This document shows positions 1-7,744 of a DNA stretch of 64,000 nt, in pieces (position 1 is the stretch's first letter; every line of letters starts with the position of its first letter). This DNA is from Leadbetterella lacunae (GTDB lineage Bacteria > Bacteroidota > Bacteroidia > Cytophagales > Spirosomataceae): positions 3,596,001-3,660,000 of the forward strand of contig NZ_JBHRYQ010000001.1 of assembly GCF_042649125.1 (NCBI RefSeq), written 5' to 3'. The notes under the pieces were generated by a model. The model saw nothing but the letters and a program-made list of their open reading frames with translations. It was not told where the DNA came from and did no database searches. Made by a program: the position numbers and the translations under genes.

Positions 1-1377
1 CGCCATTTCGTTGGCATTTACATACATCACGCCTTCGGGGTCTATTGCCGCTCCGCCCCATTCTGGCCCACCGTCAAATCCGGGCATAATTAGTGTGCCT
101 TGTTCGCTTGGTGGGTCAAATTGCTCTCTTTTAAATGAGATAAATTTTTTTATTAATTCAGCTCTATTTTGAGCGTATGGGCTGATGTCGTTTTCGGTTA
201 ATTGATTAGACTGCCTTGCAAATGGAAGAGGGAGTTTAGGCAAAGGTTGGGTCTTGTTGGTTTTTTCTCCAGGAAGCATTGATTTTGGAACCTTTACTTC
301 TTTGATAGGAAAAACTGGTTTCCCTATCTTTCTATCAAAAATAAACACATAACCATGCTTGGTAACTTGTGCCACCGCATCTATTTTTTTTCCTCCTTTC
401 GAAATCGAAATTAAGTTTGGTGGGGCAGGCAAGTCTCTGTCCCAAATGTCATGATGTATGGTTTGGTAATGCCAAATACGTTTACCAGTTCGGGCGTCTA
501 AGGCTATCAGCGTGTTGGCAAATAGATTTTTGCCCGGCCTGTTGCCTCCATAAAAATCGTAGGCGGCTGATCCTGTTGGAACATATAAAATACCCGTTTT
601 AATATCAACCGACATTCCTGCCCAGTTATTTACAGCTCCTATACTTTCGTTTTTATATGCATCAGGCGGAAACGTTTTGTATCCATACTCGCCCGGGTGA
701 GGGATTGTGTGAAAAGTCCAAACCAACTTGCCTGATATAACATCAAAAGCCCTAAGGTCACCTATGGCTGCATCATCACCTTCAGAAACTCGTACGGGCA
801 TGTATATGAGGTTTTCGAAGACTGTGCCTGGCGTGTTAGATATGATATATTTTTCTTGAGAGTTTTCGGGAAGGCCAATGTGTAAATCCACTTTTCCGTT
901 TTCTCCAAAAGTTTTTATTGGTTTTCCGGTTAGGGCATCTAAGGCCCAGAGGTTTGCTCCAGCTGTGAAGAGCACTCTTTTTTCGTCTTTGTTTTGCCAA
1001 AAGGAAGCCCCTCTGCTTGTACTAGATGCGTTTTTCACTGGGTCGCCAAAACGCCATATTTCTTTACCTGTGGAGGCGTTGAGTGCAAATGCCTGAACGT
1101 TAGCATCAACTCCATACAATACGCCGTCAATAACCAAGGGGTTCATTTGCATTTGGCCAGAATCTGGAGTGCTGTATTCCCAAGCGATTTCAAGTTTATT
1201 TACATTTTGGGCAGTTATTTGATCGAGTTTAGAGTAATGGTTTCGGTCAGGTCCGCCAAGGTAGTCAGCCCAGTTATCTTCAGAACCAAAAGTGATATCG
1301 AGGTTTTTTAAATAAACCAATGACGTAAATAGAGTTAAGGCAAATAGACTAATTACTAAGGCGTATTTTTTTCTCAT
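1..1377 (-). CDS. PQQ-dependent quinoprotein dehydrogenase, N-terminal part (cut by window edge)
   Basis: The frame is open from an ATG at 1377 to the left window edge, giving the first 459 residues; the C-terminus lies outside. It opens with an N-terminal membrane/signal segment (about residues 5-23), then the NWADYLGGPDRNHYS region typical of membrane-linked PQQ glucose-type dehydrogenases. Repeated beta-propeller blades follow with W-docking-like motifs such as ALNASTGKEIWRFG, ALDALTGKPIKTFG and ALDARTGKRIWHYQT. Proteins of this family oxidise sugars or alcohols in the periplasm and pass electrons to the respiratory chain; the substrate cannot be read from sequence. The start ATG overlaps the TGA stop of the upstream siroheme gene (ATGA), so translation is probably coupled. 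A C-terminal cytochrome domain, if any, is outside the window. Confidence 0.85.
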   Translation of the reverse strand, partial: MRKKYALVISLFALTLFTSLVYLKNLDITFGSEDNWADYLGGPDRNHYSKLDQITAQNVNKLEIAWEYSTPDSGQMQMNPLVIDGVLYGVDANVQAFALNASTGKEIWRFGDPVKNASSTSRGASFWQNKDEKRVLFTAGANLWALDALTGKPIKTFGENGKVDLHIGLPENSQEKYIISNTPGTVFENLIYMPVRVSEGDDAAIGDLRAFDVISGKLVWTFHTIPHPGEYGYKTFPPDAYKNESIGAVNNWAGMSVDIKTGILYVPTGSAAYDFYGGNRPGKNLFANTLIALDARTGKRIWHYQTIHHDIWDRDLPAPPNLISISKGGKKIDAVAQVTKHGYVFIFDRKIGKPVFPIKEVKVPKSMLPGEKTNKTQPLPKLPLPFARQSNQLTENDISPYAQNRAELIKKFISFKREQFDPPSEQGTLIMPGFDGGPEWGGAAIDPEGVMYVNANEMA

Positions 1378-1949
1378 GGCTTTGGGTTGTTCATCTCTCT
1401 CGTTATCTCGTTTAGCTTATTGACTTTGTACGTGAAATCGCCTTTTAGTTTATTTCTAATGCTCTGGAGGTTATCAAGGGTTTCTTGCAAACTATCAGGT
1501 AGTATTTCTTCCAATATTTCTCTAAATCTTTTGGCGAAAGTCGGCGATTTGCCATTGGTTGATATTCCAATTTTGAGGTCTCCTTTTTTTACAATCGAAC
1601 CTAAATAAAAATCACAAAGGTCAGGTGTGTCGGCCACGTTTACCAAAATATTGTTGGCCTTACAGTCTTGTTGCACTTGTTTGTTTACTTCAGAACTGTC
1701 TGTTCCAGCAATAACCACATTGGCGAATTTTAAAAAATCAACAGAATAGGGTTCGTAGTACAAGTCAATGGAGTGTGTTTTGGTTAATTCAACTATTTCA
1801 TCTTTTATTAATGGTGCCACCAAGGTAACTTTTGCTTCAGGGGAGTTTTTAAGCAAAGCCTCCAGTTTTTCTAAGCCTACGTTTCCTCCGCCTACAATTA
1901 AAAACTTAAGGAAGTCTCCTTTTAGAAAAATTGGAAATAGTGTATTCAT
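1374..1949 (-). CDS. precorrin-2 dehydrogenase / sirohydrochlorin ferrochelatase-type protein
   Basis: 191 residues, the size of stand-alone Met8/SirC-type proteins and of the N-terminal half of CysG. Near the N-terminus it shows the NAD-binding glycine motif FLIVGGGNVGLEK, followed by VAGTDSSEVNKQV and the family stretch ILVNVADTPDLCDFYLGSIVKKGDLKIGISTNGKSP (short pieces: VADTPDLCDF, GISTNGKSP). The enzyme oxidises precorrin-2 to sirohydrochlorin with NAD and may insert iron to give siroheme, the cofactor of sulfite and nitrite reductases. The C-terminal SAM methyltransferase part of full CysG is absent, as usual in Bacteroidota. It overlaps the PQQ dehydrogenase start by 4 nt; no functional link between the two is obvious. 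Confidence 0.85.
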   Translation of the reverse strand: MNTLFPIFLKGDFLKFLIVGGGNVGLEKLEALLKNSPEAKVTLVAPLIKDEIVELTKTHSIDLYYEPYSVDFLKFANVVIAGTDSSEVNKQVQQDCKANNILVNVADTPDLCDFYLGSIVKKGDLKIGISTNGKSPTFAKRFREILEEILPDSLQETLDNLQSIRNKLKGDFTYKVNKLNEITREMNNPKP

Positions 1950-2113
1950 AAAATCAATAGAATTTGAATTATTAAGGTACTACAAAAATGTAAAAATAAT
2001 AGAGTTTTACGGCTTTAAGTTGATTTTGGTAAATACCCCAAAAATAATTTAGTAAAACTGGAAAGATTTTTTAAGGTTATTAATAATACTTTGTTGCTCT
2101 GAGTCACAAACAG

Positions 2114-2129
2114 TATTAACAAGTTAATA
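2114..2129. promoter_or_regulatory. 16-bp palindrome, possible operator
   Basis: TATTAAC-aa-GTTAATA is a perfect inverted repeat with a 2-nt centre, about 180 nt upstream of the pilin-like gene. It could be a binding site for a dimeric regulator of either divergent unit. In AT-rich DNA such repeats also arise by chance, so confidence is low. Confidence 0.3.
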
Positions 2130-2189
2130 TTATATAGAATGTTTTTTTGTCTTTTTTTAATAAAAATTATGATTTCCTCAAACGCTTTT

Positions 2190-2230
2190 TGTAGCCGCTC
2201 AATAACAAAATAACTGATTTAACGGCTACA
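2190..2230. promoter_or_regulatory. inverted repeat TGTAGCCG-N25-CGGCTACA upstream of the usher-like operon
   Basis: Two perfect 8-nt half sites (2190-2197 and 2223-2230) are 33 nt apart, about three helical turns, and end 12 nt before the predicted -33 element. Both are GC-rich islands in very AT-rich DNA, which makes chance less likely. The position fits an activator or repressor site; an RNA stem is less likely because the repeat lies upstream of the predicted transcription start. Confidence 0.4.
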
Positions 2231-2241
2231 TTTTCAATGTA

Positions 2242-2270
2242 TTGGCATAAAAATTGCTTCAATATTTACG
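2242..2270 (+). promoter_or_regulatory. candidate Bacteroidota-type promoter of the usher-like operon
   Basis: TTG at 2242-2244 is followed after 18 nt by TATTTACG (2263-2270), one mismatch from the -7 consensus TAnnTTTG. It lies about 38 nt before the first start codon. The match is imperfect, and activity may need the regulator that binds the adjacent inverted repeat. Confidence 0.35.
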
Positions 2271-2307
2271 TACTACTTATTTAAAAAAATACAAAAAATA
2301 AAAATTA

Positions 2308-2877
2308 ATGAAAACGATTAAAATCACATTTTTAGCATTGGCTTTATCAGGTTATGCAGCCACTGCACAAGACACAAAAACAGACAAGCACACGTTGGAA
2401 ATTAAAATCCCGGAAGTTGCAATCTTAGACATTGAGTCTACAGGAGAGTCAAATGCTATATCATTAGCAGCAACAGCACCTATTGAAGCAGGAAACGCGT
2501 TAGACTTTTCAAAGGCATTAAACACAGACCTTTGGATAAACTATTCTTCTATTGTTGGGAAAAAATCGGATCCTACTAGAGAGGTAACCGTACAAGTTAC
2601 GAGTGGAACAATACCTTCTGGTATTGAAATTTTAGTTGCGGCGGCAAAAGATGCAGGTCAAGGAGAAGGTAAAGTAGGAAGCCCCGTGGATGAATTAATT
2701 TTAAGTACTGCTCCTCAAAAAATTATTACTGAAGTTGGTAGTGCATACACAGGAAACGGACCTAAGAGAGGTCACAATTTGACTTATAAGCTTCAGCAAA
2801 AGAAAGACGCTTATGGTGAAATAGATTTTGATCAAAGCGGTAGTTTAACAGTGGTGTATACATTGTCAGACAAGTAA
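2308..2877 (+). CDS. exported pilin-like subunit 1 (probable major subunit)
   Basis: 189 residues with a signal peptide ending near residue 20 (AATAQ/D). The mature part is predicted to be all-beta with no cysteine and no membrane helix. It is a clear paralogue of the protein at 6413-6955. Shared blocks in the same order are IPEVAILDIE, W(I/L)NY(S/T)S, (R)xVTVQ with (I/V)P(S/A)G, the S(T/S)(A/T)PQKII block, AYTGNG followed by GHxL(T/S)Y, and a C-terminal strand GSLTVVYTLSD. A hydrophobic C-terminal strand is usual in subunits assembled by donor-strand exchange. It is first in a five-gene run and followed by a hairpin, the usual arrangement for a major pilin. I recognise no named family; WxL-like or spore-coat-U/DUF4402-like Ig folds are the nearest analogies. 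The function is inferred. Confidence 0.7.
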   Translation: MKTIKITFLALALSGYAATAQDTKTDKHTLEIKIPEVAILDIESTGESNAISLAATAPIEAGNALDFSKALNTDLWINYSSIVGKKSDPTREVTVQVTSGTIPSGIEILVAAAKDAGQGEGKVGSPVDELILSTAPQKIITEVGSAYTGNGPKRGHNLTYKLQQKKDAYGEIDFDQSGSLTVVYTLSDK

Positions 2878-2896
2878 GAATTAGCGAACTCAATAG

Positions 2897-2928
2897 ATTT
2901 CCCTTTCTAATTAAGTAGGAAGGGAAAT
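2897..2928 (+). terminator. intercistronic stem-loop between subunit 1 and chaperone-like gene
   Basis: Arms 2897-2909 (ATTTCCCTTTCTA) and 2916-2928 (TAGGAAGGGAAAT) pair over 13 bp with one G.U, closing a 6-nt loop. No long T run follows, so it is more likely a partial attenuator or RNA 3'-end stabiliser than a full terminator. It would let the first gene be expressed more strongly than those downstream. Confidence 0.6.
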
Positions 2929-2945
2929 TATTTAAACAGTGCATT

Positions 2946-3728
2946 ATGAAAATCCTAATAACAATAATATTTAGCTGCCTGCTAAGTTTTCAAAGCATTG
3001 GTGCAGTTATAGTCCAAAATGGTTTGACCCAAATCCACGATGTTTCTATGCATTCTCAAAAAGAAGGCAAGGTAGTTTTGAAAAACATTGGAAATAAACC
3101 AGAAGCAATAAAAGTATATTTTAATGACTTAAGCACTGACTGTAAAGGTGAAATGAGCTATGTCGTTCCTGGTAAAAACGCAAGGTCTTTATATCCATTT
3201 TTAAATATTTCAACTACTAACTATACTTTGCAGCCAGGTGAAGAATATGAGTTAACCTACCAGATAGATTTAACGAAAAACAAGTTTGAAAGTGGGTCAA
3301 TGTGGACTTTGATGATGATTGAAATTGTAGAACCAATTTCAAAGGAAACATCCTCTTCAGGGTTTGAGATAGGTTCAAAAGTTAGATATGCCGTTCAGTT
3401 GATTACTAATATTGGTCAAAAAAATGCGGAAAACTTTGTTTTTTCGAATGTAAAACTTGCTAAAGATTTAGATGGTGAAAAAGTGGTAGAAGCCTCTATT
3501 GATAATGGAGGGGTATTTATGATTCTTCCTAATGTAACTATTCAAATATTTGATAGTAAAGGGAGTAAAGTAAAAGATATTACTGTTCCCTCAAAAAAAA
3601 TATATCCGCAAAACTGTCAGAGCTTTAAATTACCCTTGGCAGGTCTCGCTACTGGAAAATATCAAGCAGTTTTATTGGCCGATTACCTCGAAGAAAGTAT
3701 AGGTGTAAACCTTGAGATAGAAATTTAA
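2946..3728 (+). CDS. periplasmic two-Ig-domain chaperone-like protein
   Basis: 260 residues with a signal peptide ending near residue 19. Domain 1 (about 20-145) follows the logic of a fimbrial chaperone N-domain: a strand of the type GKVVLKNIGNKPEAIKVY, then YTLQPGEEYELTYQI, then the strand SMWTLMMIEIVEP, comparable with the conserved FWLN..EIPP region of FimC/PapD proteins. The linker GSKVRYAVQLITNIG then leads to domain 2 (about 150-260), an Ig-like domain ending with GLATGKYQAVLLADY. DUF916-type WxL-interacting proteins have a similar two-domain plan and are the main alternative. It lies between a subunit gene and the usher-like gene, as chaperone genes do. The family call rests on pattern only. 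Confidence 0.55.
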   Translation: MKILITIIFSCLLSFQSIGAVIVQNGLTQIHDVSMHSQKEGKVVLKNIGNKPEAIKVYFNDLSTDCKGEMSYVVPGKNARSLYPFLNISTTNYTLQPGEEYELTYQIDLTKNKFESGSMWTLMMIEIVEPISKETSSSGFEIGSKVRYAVQLITNIGQKNAENFVFSNVKLAKDLDGEKVVEASIDNGGVFMILPNVTIQIFDSKGSKVKDITVPSKKIYPQNCQSFKLPLAGLATGKYQAVLLADYLEESIGVNLEIEI

Positions 3729-3731
3729 AAT

Positions 3732-6416
3732 TTGAGATTAAAAATATTCATATGGATTGTTATATTCTTTTTTGGCGAATTAAATATCTTGTTTGCTCAG
3801 GAGTTTTTTACCCAAAATTACGAGAATAATATCGTTGATATTTCTGTCAGTGAAAAAAAAGTCGTGTTCTATAATCTTGTTGGTTCTACACAAGATTTAA
3901 AAAAAACGGCTATAAAAATATCACTGCCAGAGGGTTTTAAACTATTAACAAACACATCTACCATTGATTCTCTCAAAATCGGCGAATTAAAGAAATTGTT
4001 TTTTACAATTTCAGTTGATCCAAATACGCCATTTGGTAGCTATTCCTTAGAGATACAATTAATTAACAAGGAACAAGTTATCGCAAAATATGATTTATTT
4101 TTAAATCTTAAAAAAAACAGGTCTTTAGAGGTTATACCAATTGAGAAACCCGATAAACTGAGCCAAAAAAGCCAGGAAGAAATAAAGTATTTGGTTAAAA
4201 ATACGGGAAACACCCCTGAGAAAATATCTATCAGTTCAAGAAGTGGAGTGATTTCTGGGAAAACGAATATTTTATTGTTAGCTGGGGAAAGTACTGTAGT
4301 TAGTACTATAAACGACCTGCCTCTTTCCAATCAAGACATTAGGCTTGTCTCTTTTGATTTAAGTTGCAAACTAGATGATCTTGAAAAACCATTTGTGACT
4401 GTTTTTACGGTCCCTATGATGTCTTTTACTACCGCTAAAAATGATCCCTACCAACGATTTCCAGTCCAAGCAAGTTTAGTTTATAATCAATTTAATTCCT
4501 CTTCAGAAAACATGGGTGCGTTTTTCTTTGACATAAATGGGAAAGGTTTTTTGGATAGCAAAAACAAACATTTGGTAGAGTTTATTGCACGTGGACCTAA
4601 TAGATTTAATATTCCGAGGTTCGGAAGTATAGATCAGTATTTTGTAGGATATGAAACCGGTAATTGGCGAGTAGATTTAGGAGACAAAATGTTTAAAATT
4701 TCAGAGTTAACAGAAAGTTCGAGATTTGCTAAGGGAGTACAAATAAAAAGGAAAATTGGAGATAACGAGATTTCTGCATTTTACTTAAAACCTCGTTTTA
4801 TCAAAACAATAAAAAACGAATTTGGGGCTAATTTAACCCACACATTCTCTGATAATTTTAAATCAGAGCTGATATATATGCATAAATACCATACCGAAAA
4901 CGATACAGACTACTCAACTAACTTTTTAGCTTTTGTTTCAAACCTAGTGAAAAATAGGTACAATGCAAAAATGGAAATGAGTTTGTCGAAAACCGGAAAT
5001 TTAGTTTCTGCAGGTGCATTTTATAATTCTAACTTTGAGTTAGAAAAGTTTAAAATGTATACAAATATTATTTTTACGGGGAAAAACTATTTTGGGTTTT
5101 ACAACAATAGTTTACAGTTAAGCAATTCGACTTTTTATAATCTAAATAAAAAAATCACCCTAGGGTTTTCAAAAAACATAAGTCAATTAAATCCAAGTCT
5201 TGACTCTTTTTATTATACGGTTTCCCCTTTTGTAAACAACAATAACTTCAGTGTAAACTTAGATATAAATAAAAAAAATAAAGTAAGGTTCTTTCTGATA
5301 TCAGGTTCCAGGGAAGACAAAATGAAAATCCAAAGTTATCATTATAAAGAACAGCTATTTAGGTATTTTTATGAATATAATTCAAAGGCCTTTAACTTTA
5401 GATTAGATGGAGACTTGGGTAAATCGCTAAACTTATTAGAAACAACTGACAATCAGAAATATAATGACTTTTATAGATTTAGGGGTCTTGTGGGCTACAA
5501 AGCAACTAAAAATTTCAGTGCATCAGTCTTTATGGAAAATCTAAATACTACAAGATATGCTGCAGTTACAAGCAATAAAATATTTTGGTATTATGGTGTA
5601 AGTACACAAATGAGGATTAAAAATATGTTGAGCTTTAATCTAAATTATCGAAATAATTATACGCCTGATGAACTCTATCAGAGTCAAAGTTTTTTTGATG
5701 CATCGTTAAACTTAAGAGTAAAAAAACAAGAGTTAAGTTTGATGGGAAGTTATGGGATTATTCCGCCACCTATTAATGACAAAAACCTGTTTGTAAGTCT
5801 TAAATATACTGTTAATATAAACACGCCAATTCGTAAAAAGAGGGGATTGGGGAGCGTAAATGGCAGAATAGATGGTGTGAAAAAAGTCGGAGTGGTTTTA
5901 AATATGAATGGGAAGTCGGTAATGACGGATAAAGATGGGAGGTTTTCGTTTAACGATCTAGTACCAGGTAAATACTTCTTAGGGGTAAACAAGTCAACTT
6001 TAGGTTTTGGAAACATTTTAGATGCCAATATGCCATATCTAGTAGAAGTAAAACCTAACGAAAAAAGAGAAGTAAAGCTTGATGTGATTAATACGGGGAA
6101 AGTTCTAGGTGAAGTGGTTATGGTAAAATCAGAGCCAAGTAGTATTGAAAATATATTGGTAGAGTTATATAACGATACCTATTCAAAAATCACAACCACC
6201 AATAAGCAGGGAGGATTTCAGTTTTCGGAGTTAAGAGAAGGGGAGTATAAGATAAGGGTGGTTTCTGAAAATATTAAAAAACAATTCACAATAAATAATA
6301 CAAGTCTTAACTTAAAAGTACAAAAAGGCTCAGATACTTTATTTACTTTTGAAATTGAAGAGAAAAAAAGAAAGGTGAATTTCCAAAAAGAAAGGATAAT
6401 TCTGTCTGATATATGA
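3732..6416 (+). CDS. usher-like outer-membrane beta-barrel protein
   Basis: 894 residues starting at TTG (3732), only 3 nt after the previous stop, which is in the same frame; the TTG is the only start that gives a proper signal peptide (residues 1-22, ending LFAQ/E). Two Ig-like domains follow (about 30-130 and 131-230, the second with LVKNTGNTPEKISI). Then comes a long region of alternating aromatic and polar strands (about 240-695), typical of an outer-membrane barrel. Near the barrel start, WRVDLGDKMFKISEL, S(S)RFAKGVQI resembles the usher strand WR(L)xLGD...F.GVQL. The C-terminus (about 705-880) has a carboxypeptidase-regulatory-like beta-sandwich (VMTDKDGRFSFNDLVPGKYF) and a second copy (TTNKQGGFQFSELREGEYKI). 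Size, order and operon position fit an usher. A TonB-independent porin or fibre anchor remains possible. Confidence 0.55.
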   Translation: MRLKIFIWIVIFFFGELNILFAQEFFTQNYENNIVDISVSEKKVVFYNLVGSTQDLKKTAIKISLPEGFKLLTNTSTIDSLKIGELKKLFFTISVDPNTPFGSYSLEIQLINKEQVIAKYDLFLNLKKNRSLEVIPIEKPDKLSQKSQEEIKYLVKNTGNTPEKISISSRSGVISGKTNILLLAGESTVVSTINDLPLSNQDIRLVSFDLSCKLDDLEKPFVTVFTVPMMSFTTAKNDPYQRFPVQASLVYNQFNSSSENMGAFFFDINGKGFLDSKNKHLVEFIARGPNRFNIPRFGSIDQYFVGYETGNWRVDLGDKMFKISELTESSRFAKGVQIKRKIGDNEISAFYLKPRFIKTIKNEFGANLTHTFSDNFKSELIYMHKYHTENDTDYSTNFLAFVSNLVKNRYNAKMEMSLSKTGNLVSAGAFYNSNFELEKFKMYTNIIFTGKNYFGFYNNSLQLSNSTFYNLNKKITLGFSKNISQLNPSLDSFYYTVSPFVNNNNFSVNLDINKKNKVRFFLISGSREDKMKIQSYHYKEQLFRYFYEYNSKAFNFRLDGDLGKSLNLLETTDNQKYNDFYRFRGLVGYKATKNFSASVFMENLNTTRYAAVTSNKIFWYYGVSTQMRIKNMLSFNLNYRNNYTPDELYQSQSFFDASLNLRVKKQELSLMGSYGIIPPPINDKNLFVSLKYTVNINTPIRKKRGLGSVNGRIDGVKKVGVVLNMNGKSVMTDKDGRFSFNDLVPGKYFLGVNKSTLGFGNILDANMPYLVEVKPNEKREVKLDVINTGKVLGEVVMVKSEPSSIENILVELYNDTYSKITTTNKQGGFQFSELREGEYKIRVVSENIKKQFTINNTSLNLKVQKGSDTLFTFEIEEKKRKVNFQKERIILSDI

Positions 6417-6955
6417 AAATTATATTTTTCACATATGTACTAATTTTTGCTACGAAGTTTGGCTATTCGCAAACTGTTGCAAATAACAATGTTGGCCTAA
6501 GTTTAACATTGCCTGAAATAGCACTGTTAGATATTGAGCCGAACAATAGTGTGGTAAGTATTTCTTTACCAACCCCTTCGGAAGCGGGGCTTTTAAATAA
6601 AAAAGCTGAAAACCCTAATGCAAAATGGTTAAACTATACTTCAGCAGTAAAATCTGGAAAATATCGAAACGTTACAGTGCAAATTGAATATGGAAATGTA
6701 CCCGCAGGTACTCGTTTAAGCATGATGGCATCTTCTGGTGTAGGCGGTAGAGGGGTTTTGGGTTTTTCAAATGGCCAAATTACACTTTCTAGTACACCAC
6801 AAAAAATCATTAATCTTATTGGTGGAGCATATACCGGAAATGGGGCAAATGTGGGACACGCTTTAAGTTATTATTTAGAAGTGATTCAAGTTGGGATTCT
6901 TGACTATGAAACTTCGGGTACTTTGGGCTTAGTGTTTACGCTGATAGATAATTGA
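6413..6955 (+). CDS. exported pilin-like subunit 2
   Basis: 180 residues with a signal peptide ending near residue 19 (GYSQ/T). It aligns over its whole length with subunit 1 and shares LPEIALLDIE, WLNYTS, RNVTVQ, VPAGT, SSTPQKII, GAYTGNG, GHALSYYL and the C-terminal strand GLVFTLIDN. The start ATG overlaps the usher-like gene's TGA (ATGA), so it is translationally coupled and probably made at lower level than subunit 1. A minor or adaptor subunit is the likely role, inferred from position after the usher. No catalytic motif is seen. Confidence 0.7.
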   Translation: MKIIFFTYVLIFATKFGYSQTVANNNVGLSLTLPEIALLDIEPNNSVVSISLPTPSEAGLLNKKAENPNAKWLNYTSAVKSGKYRNVTVQIEYGNVPAGTRLSMMASSGVGGRGVLGFSNGQITLSSTPQKIINLIGGAYTGNGANVGHALSYYLEVIQVGILDYETSGTLGLVFTLIDN

Positions 6956-6957
6956 GT

Positions 6958-7446
6958 ATGAAAATTCTATATATCTTTTTACTGATTTGTTTAGGACAAA
7001 GTGTATTTGGACAATATATCAACACTGTTGGATCATGGTATCCGAGTGTATCTTCAAGTACTATTTCTGATGCAGGTTTAGATTACACTTCAGGTCTAAA
7101 AGTACAAAGTGCAAGTAGTCAAACATCAATTTCACTTTCTTTAGAGGGAGGAATCTTTAATATTCTGTTTAATAATTGGCAGGTTGAGGTAAATCGGTTC
7201 GACTCAAATTGGAATTCTAATTTGTCTTTGGAAGTAAGACGCACCTCAAATGGCTCGGGCACTATATTTGGAAGTATATCGGGTGGTACTATTTTTCAAG
7301 AAGTAACACCCAATTCGAAGTCGTTTTTTAATGGAGTGGGAAACTATTCAGGCATCGGAATTCAATATCAAATTTCAGGACTAAGTGTTCTAATTCCGGC
7401 AGACACCTACTCTACAACTGTGATGTTTACATTGATAGACATTTAA
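6958..7446 (+). CDS. exported subunit 3 (possible tip or adaptor)
   Basis: 162 residues from ATG 6958; a TTG six nt upstream overlaps the previous stop but would add only two residues before a normal signal peptide (MKILYIFLLICLGQSVFGQ). The mature protein is rich in Ser, Gly and Asn and predicted all-beta. Its last part, with LSVLIPADTYSTTVMFTLID, matches the way spore-coat-U/DUF4402-type pilins end, and the final strand resembles FTLID of subunit 2. Otherwise it is not similar to subunits 1 and 2. It is the last gene of the run, where tip or adhesin subunits may be encoded. The role is inferred. Confidence 0.6.
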   Translation: MKILYIFLLICLGQSVFGQYINTVGSWYPSVSSSTISDAGLDYTSGLKVQSASSQTSISLSLEGGIFNILFNNWQVEVNRFDSNWNSNLSLEVRRTSNGSGTIFGSISGGTIFQEVTPNSKSFFNGVGNYSGIGIQYQISGLSVLIPADTYSTTVMFTLIDI

Positions 7447-7689
7447 TTAGAGCCATATTCTACCTTATTTTCCCCCTCTATAATTTGCTGATTTTTTAGT
7501 ATTTAAAACTTCAATTATTTAACATTTACTTGTCGAAAATACACTTTTAATCTTTCCAAATTCGTTTTTAGTTTTCAGGTTAAAAATTTAAAGATTTTAA
7601 TAAAAAATGGTAGTATTGAAATTTTAAGAATTTATTTTAAATTTTAATATTGGACTTGATAAATTATTTATTTTAAATTAGTTACATTT

Positions 7690-7703
7690 TCTAGTTAACT
7701 AGA
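7690..7703. promoter_or_regulatory. 14-bp perfect palindrome upstream of the YegP-like gene
   Basis: TCTAGTTAACTAGA is a perfect palindrome 42 nt before the start at 7745. It may be an operator. The rest of the 298-nt gap 7447-7744 is very AT-rich and I see no clear terminator, promoter or gene in it. Confidence 0.3.
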
Positions 7704-7744
7704 TTTTAGGTTTATTTCGAATAATAAAAATTAAACAAAACTCC

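Larger units (their letters stand above)
1950..2307. other. divergent intergenic region with operator-like inverted repeats
   Basis: This 358-nt AT-rich stretch separates the minus-strand siroheme gene from the plus-strand usher-like operon. No open frame in it looks like a gene. It holds a 16-bp palindrome (2114-2129), a widely spaced 8+8 inverted repeat (2190-2230) and a weak promoter (2242-2270), listed separately. Confidence 0.6.

Noticed and set aside
369..1311. Plus-strand frames at the left end
   Set aside because: They lie antisense within the PQQ dehydrogenase frame, and their products have no recognisable domain.
2308..7446. WxL cell-surface complex of Gram-positive bacteria
   Set aside because: Two-Ig partner and C-terminal strands are similar, but no WxL motif pairs are seen and an outer-membrane barrel is encoded; an usher-type reading fits better. 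DUF916-like origin of the second gene stays open.
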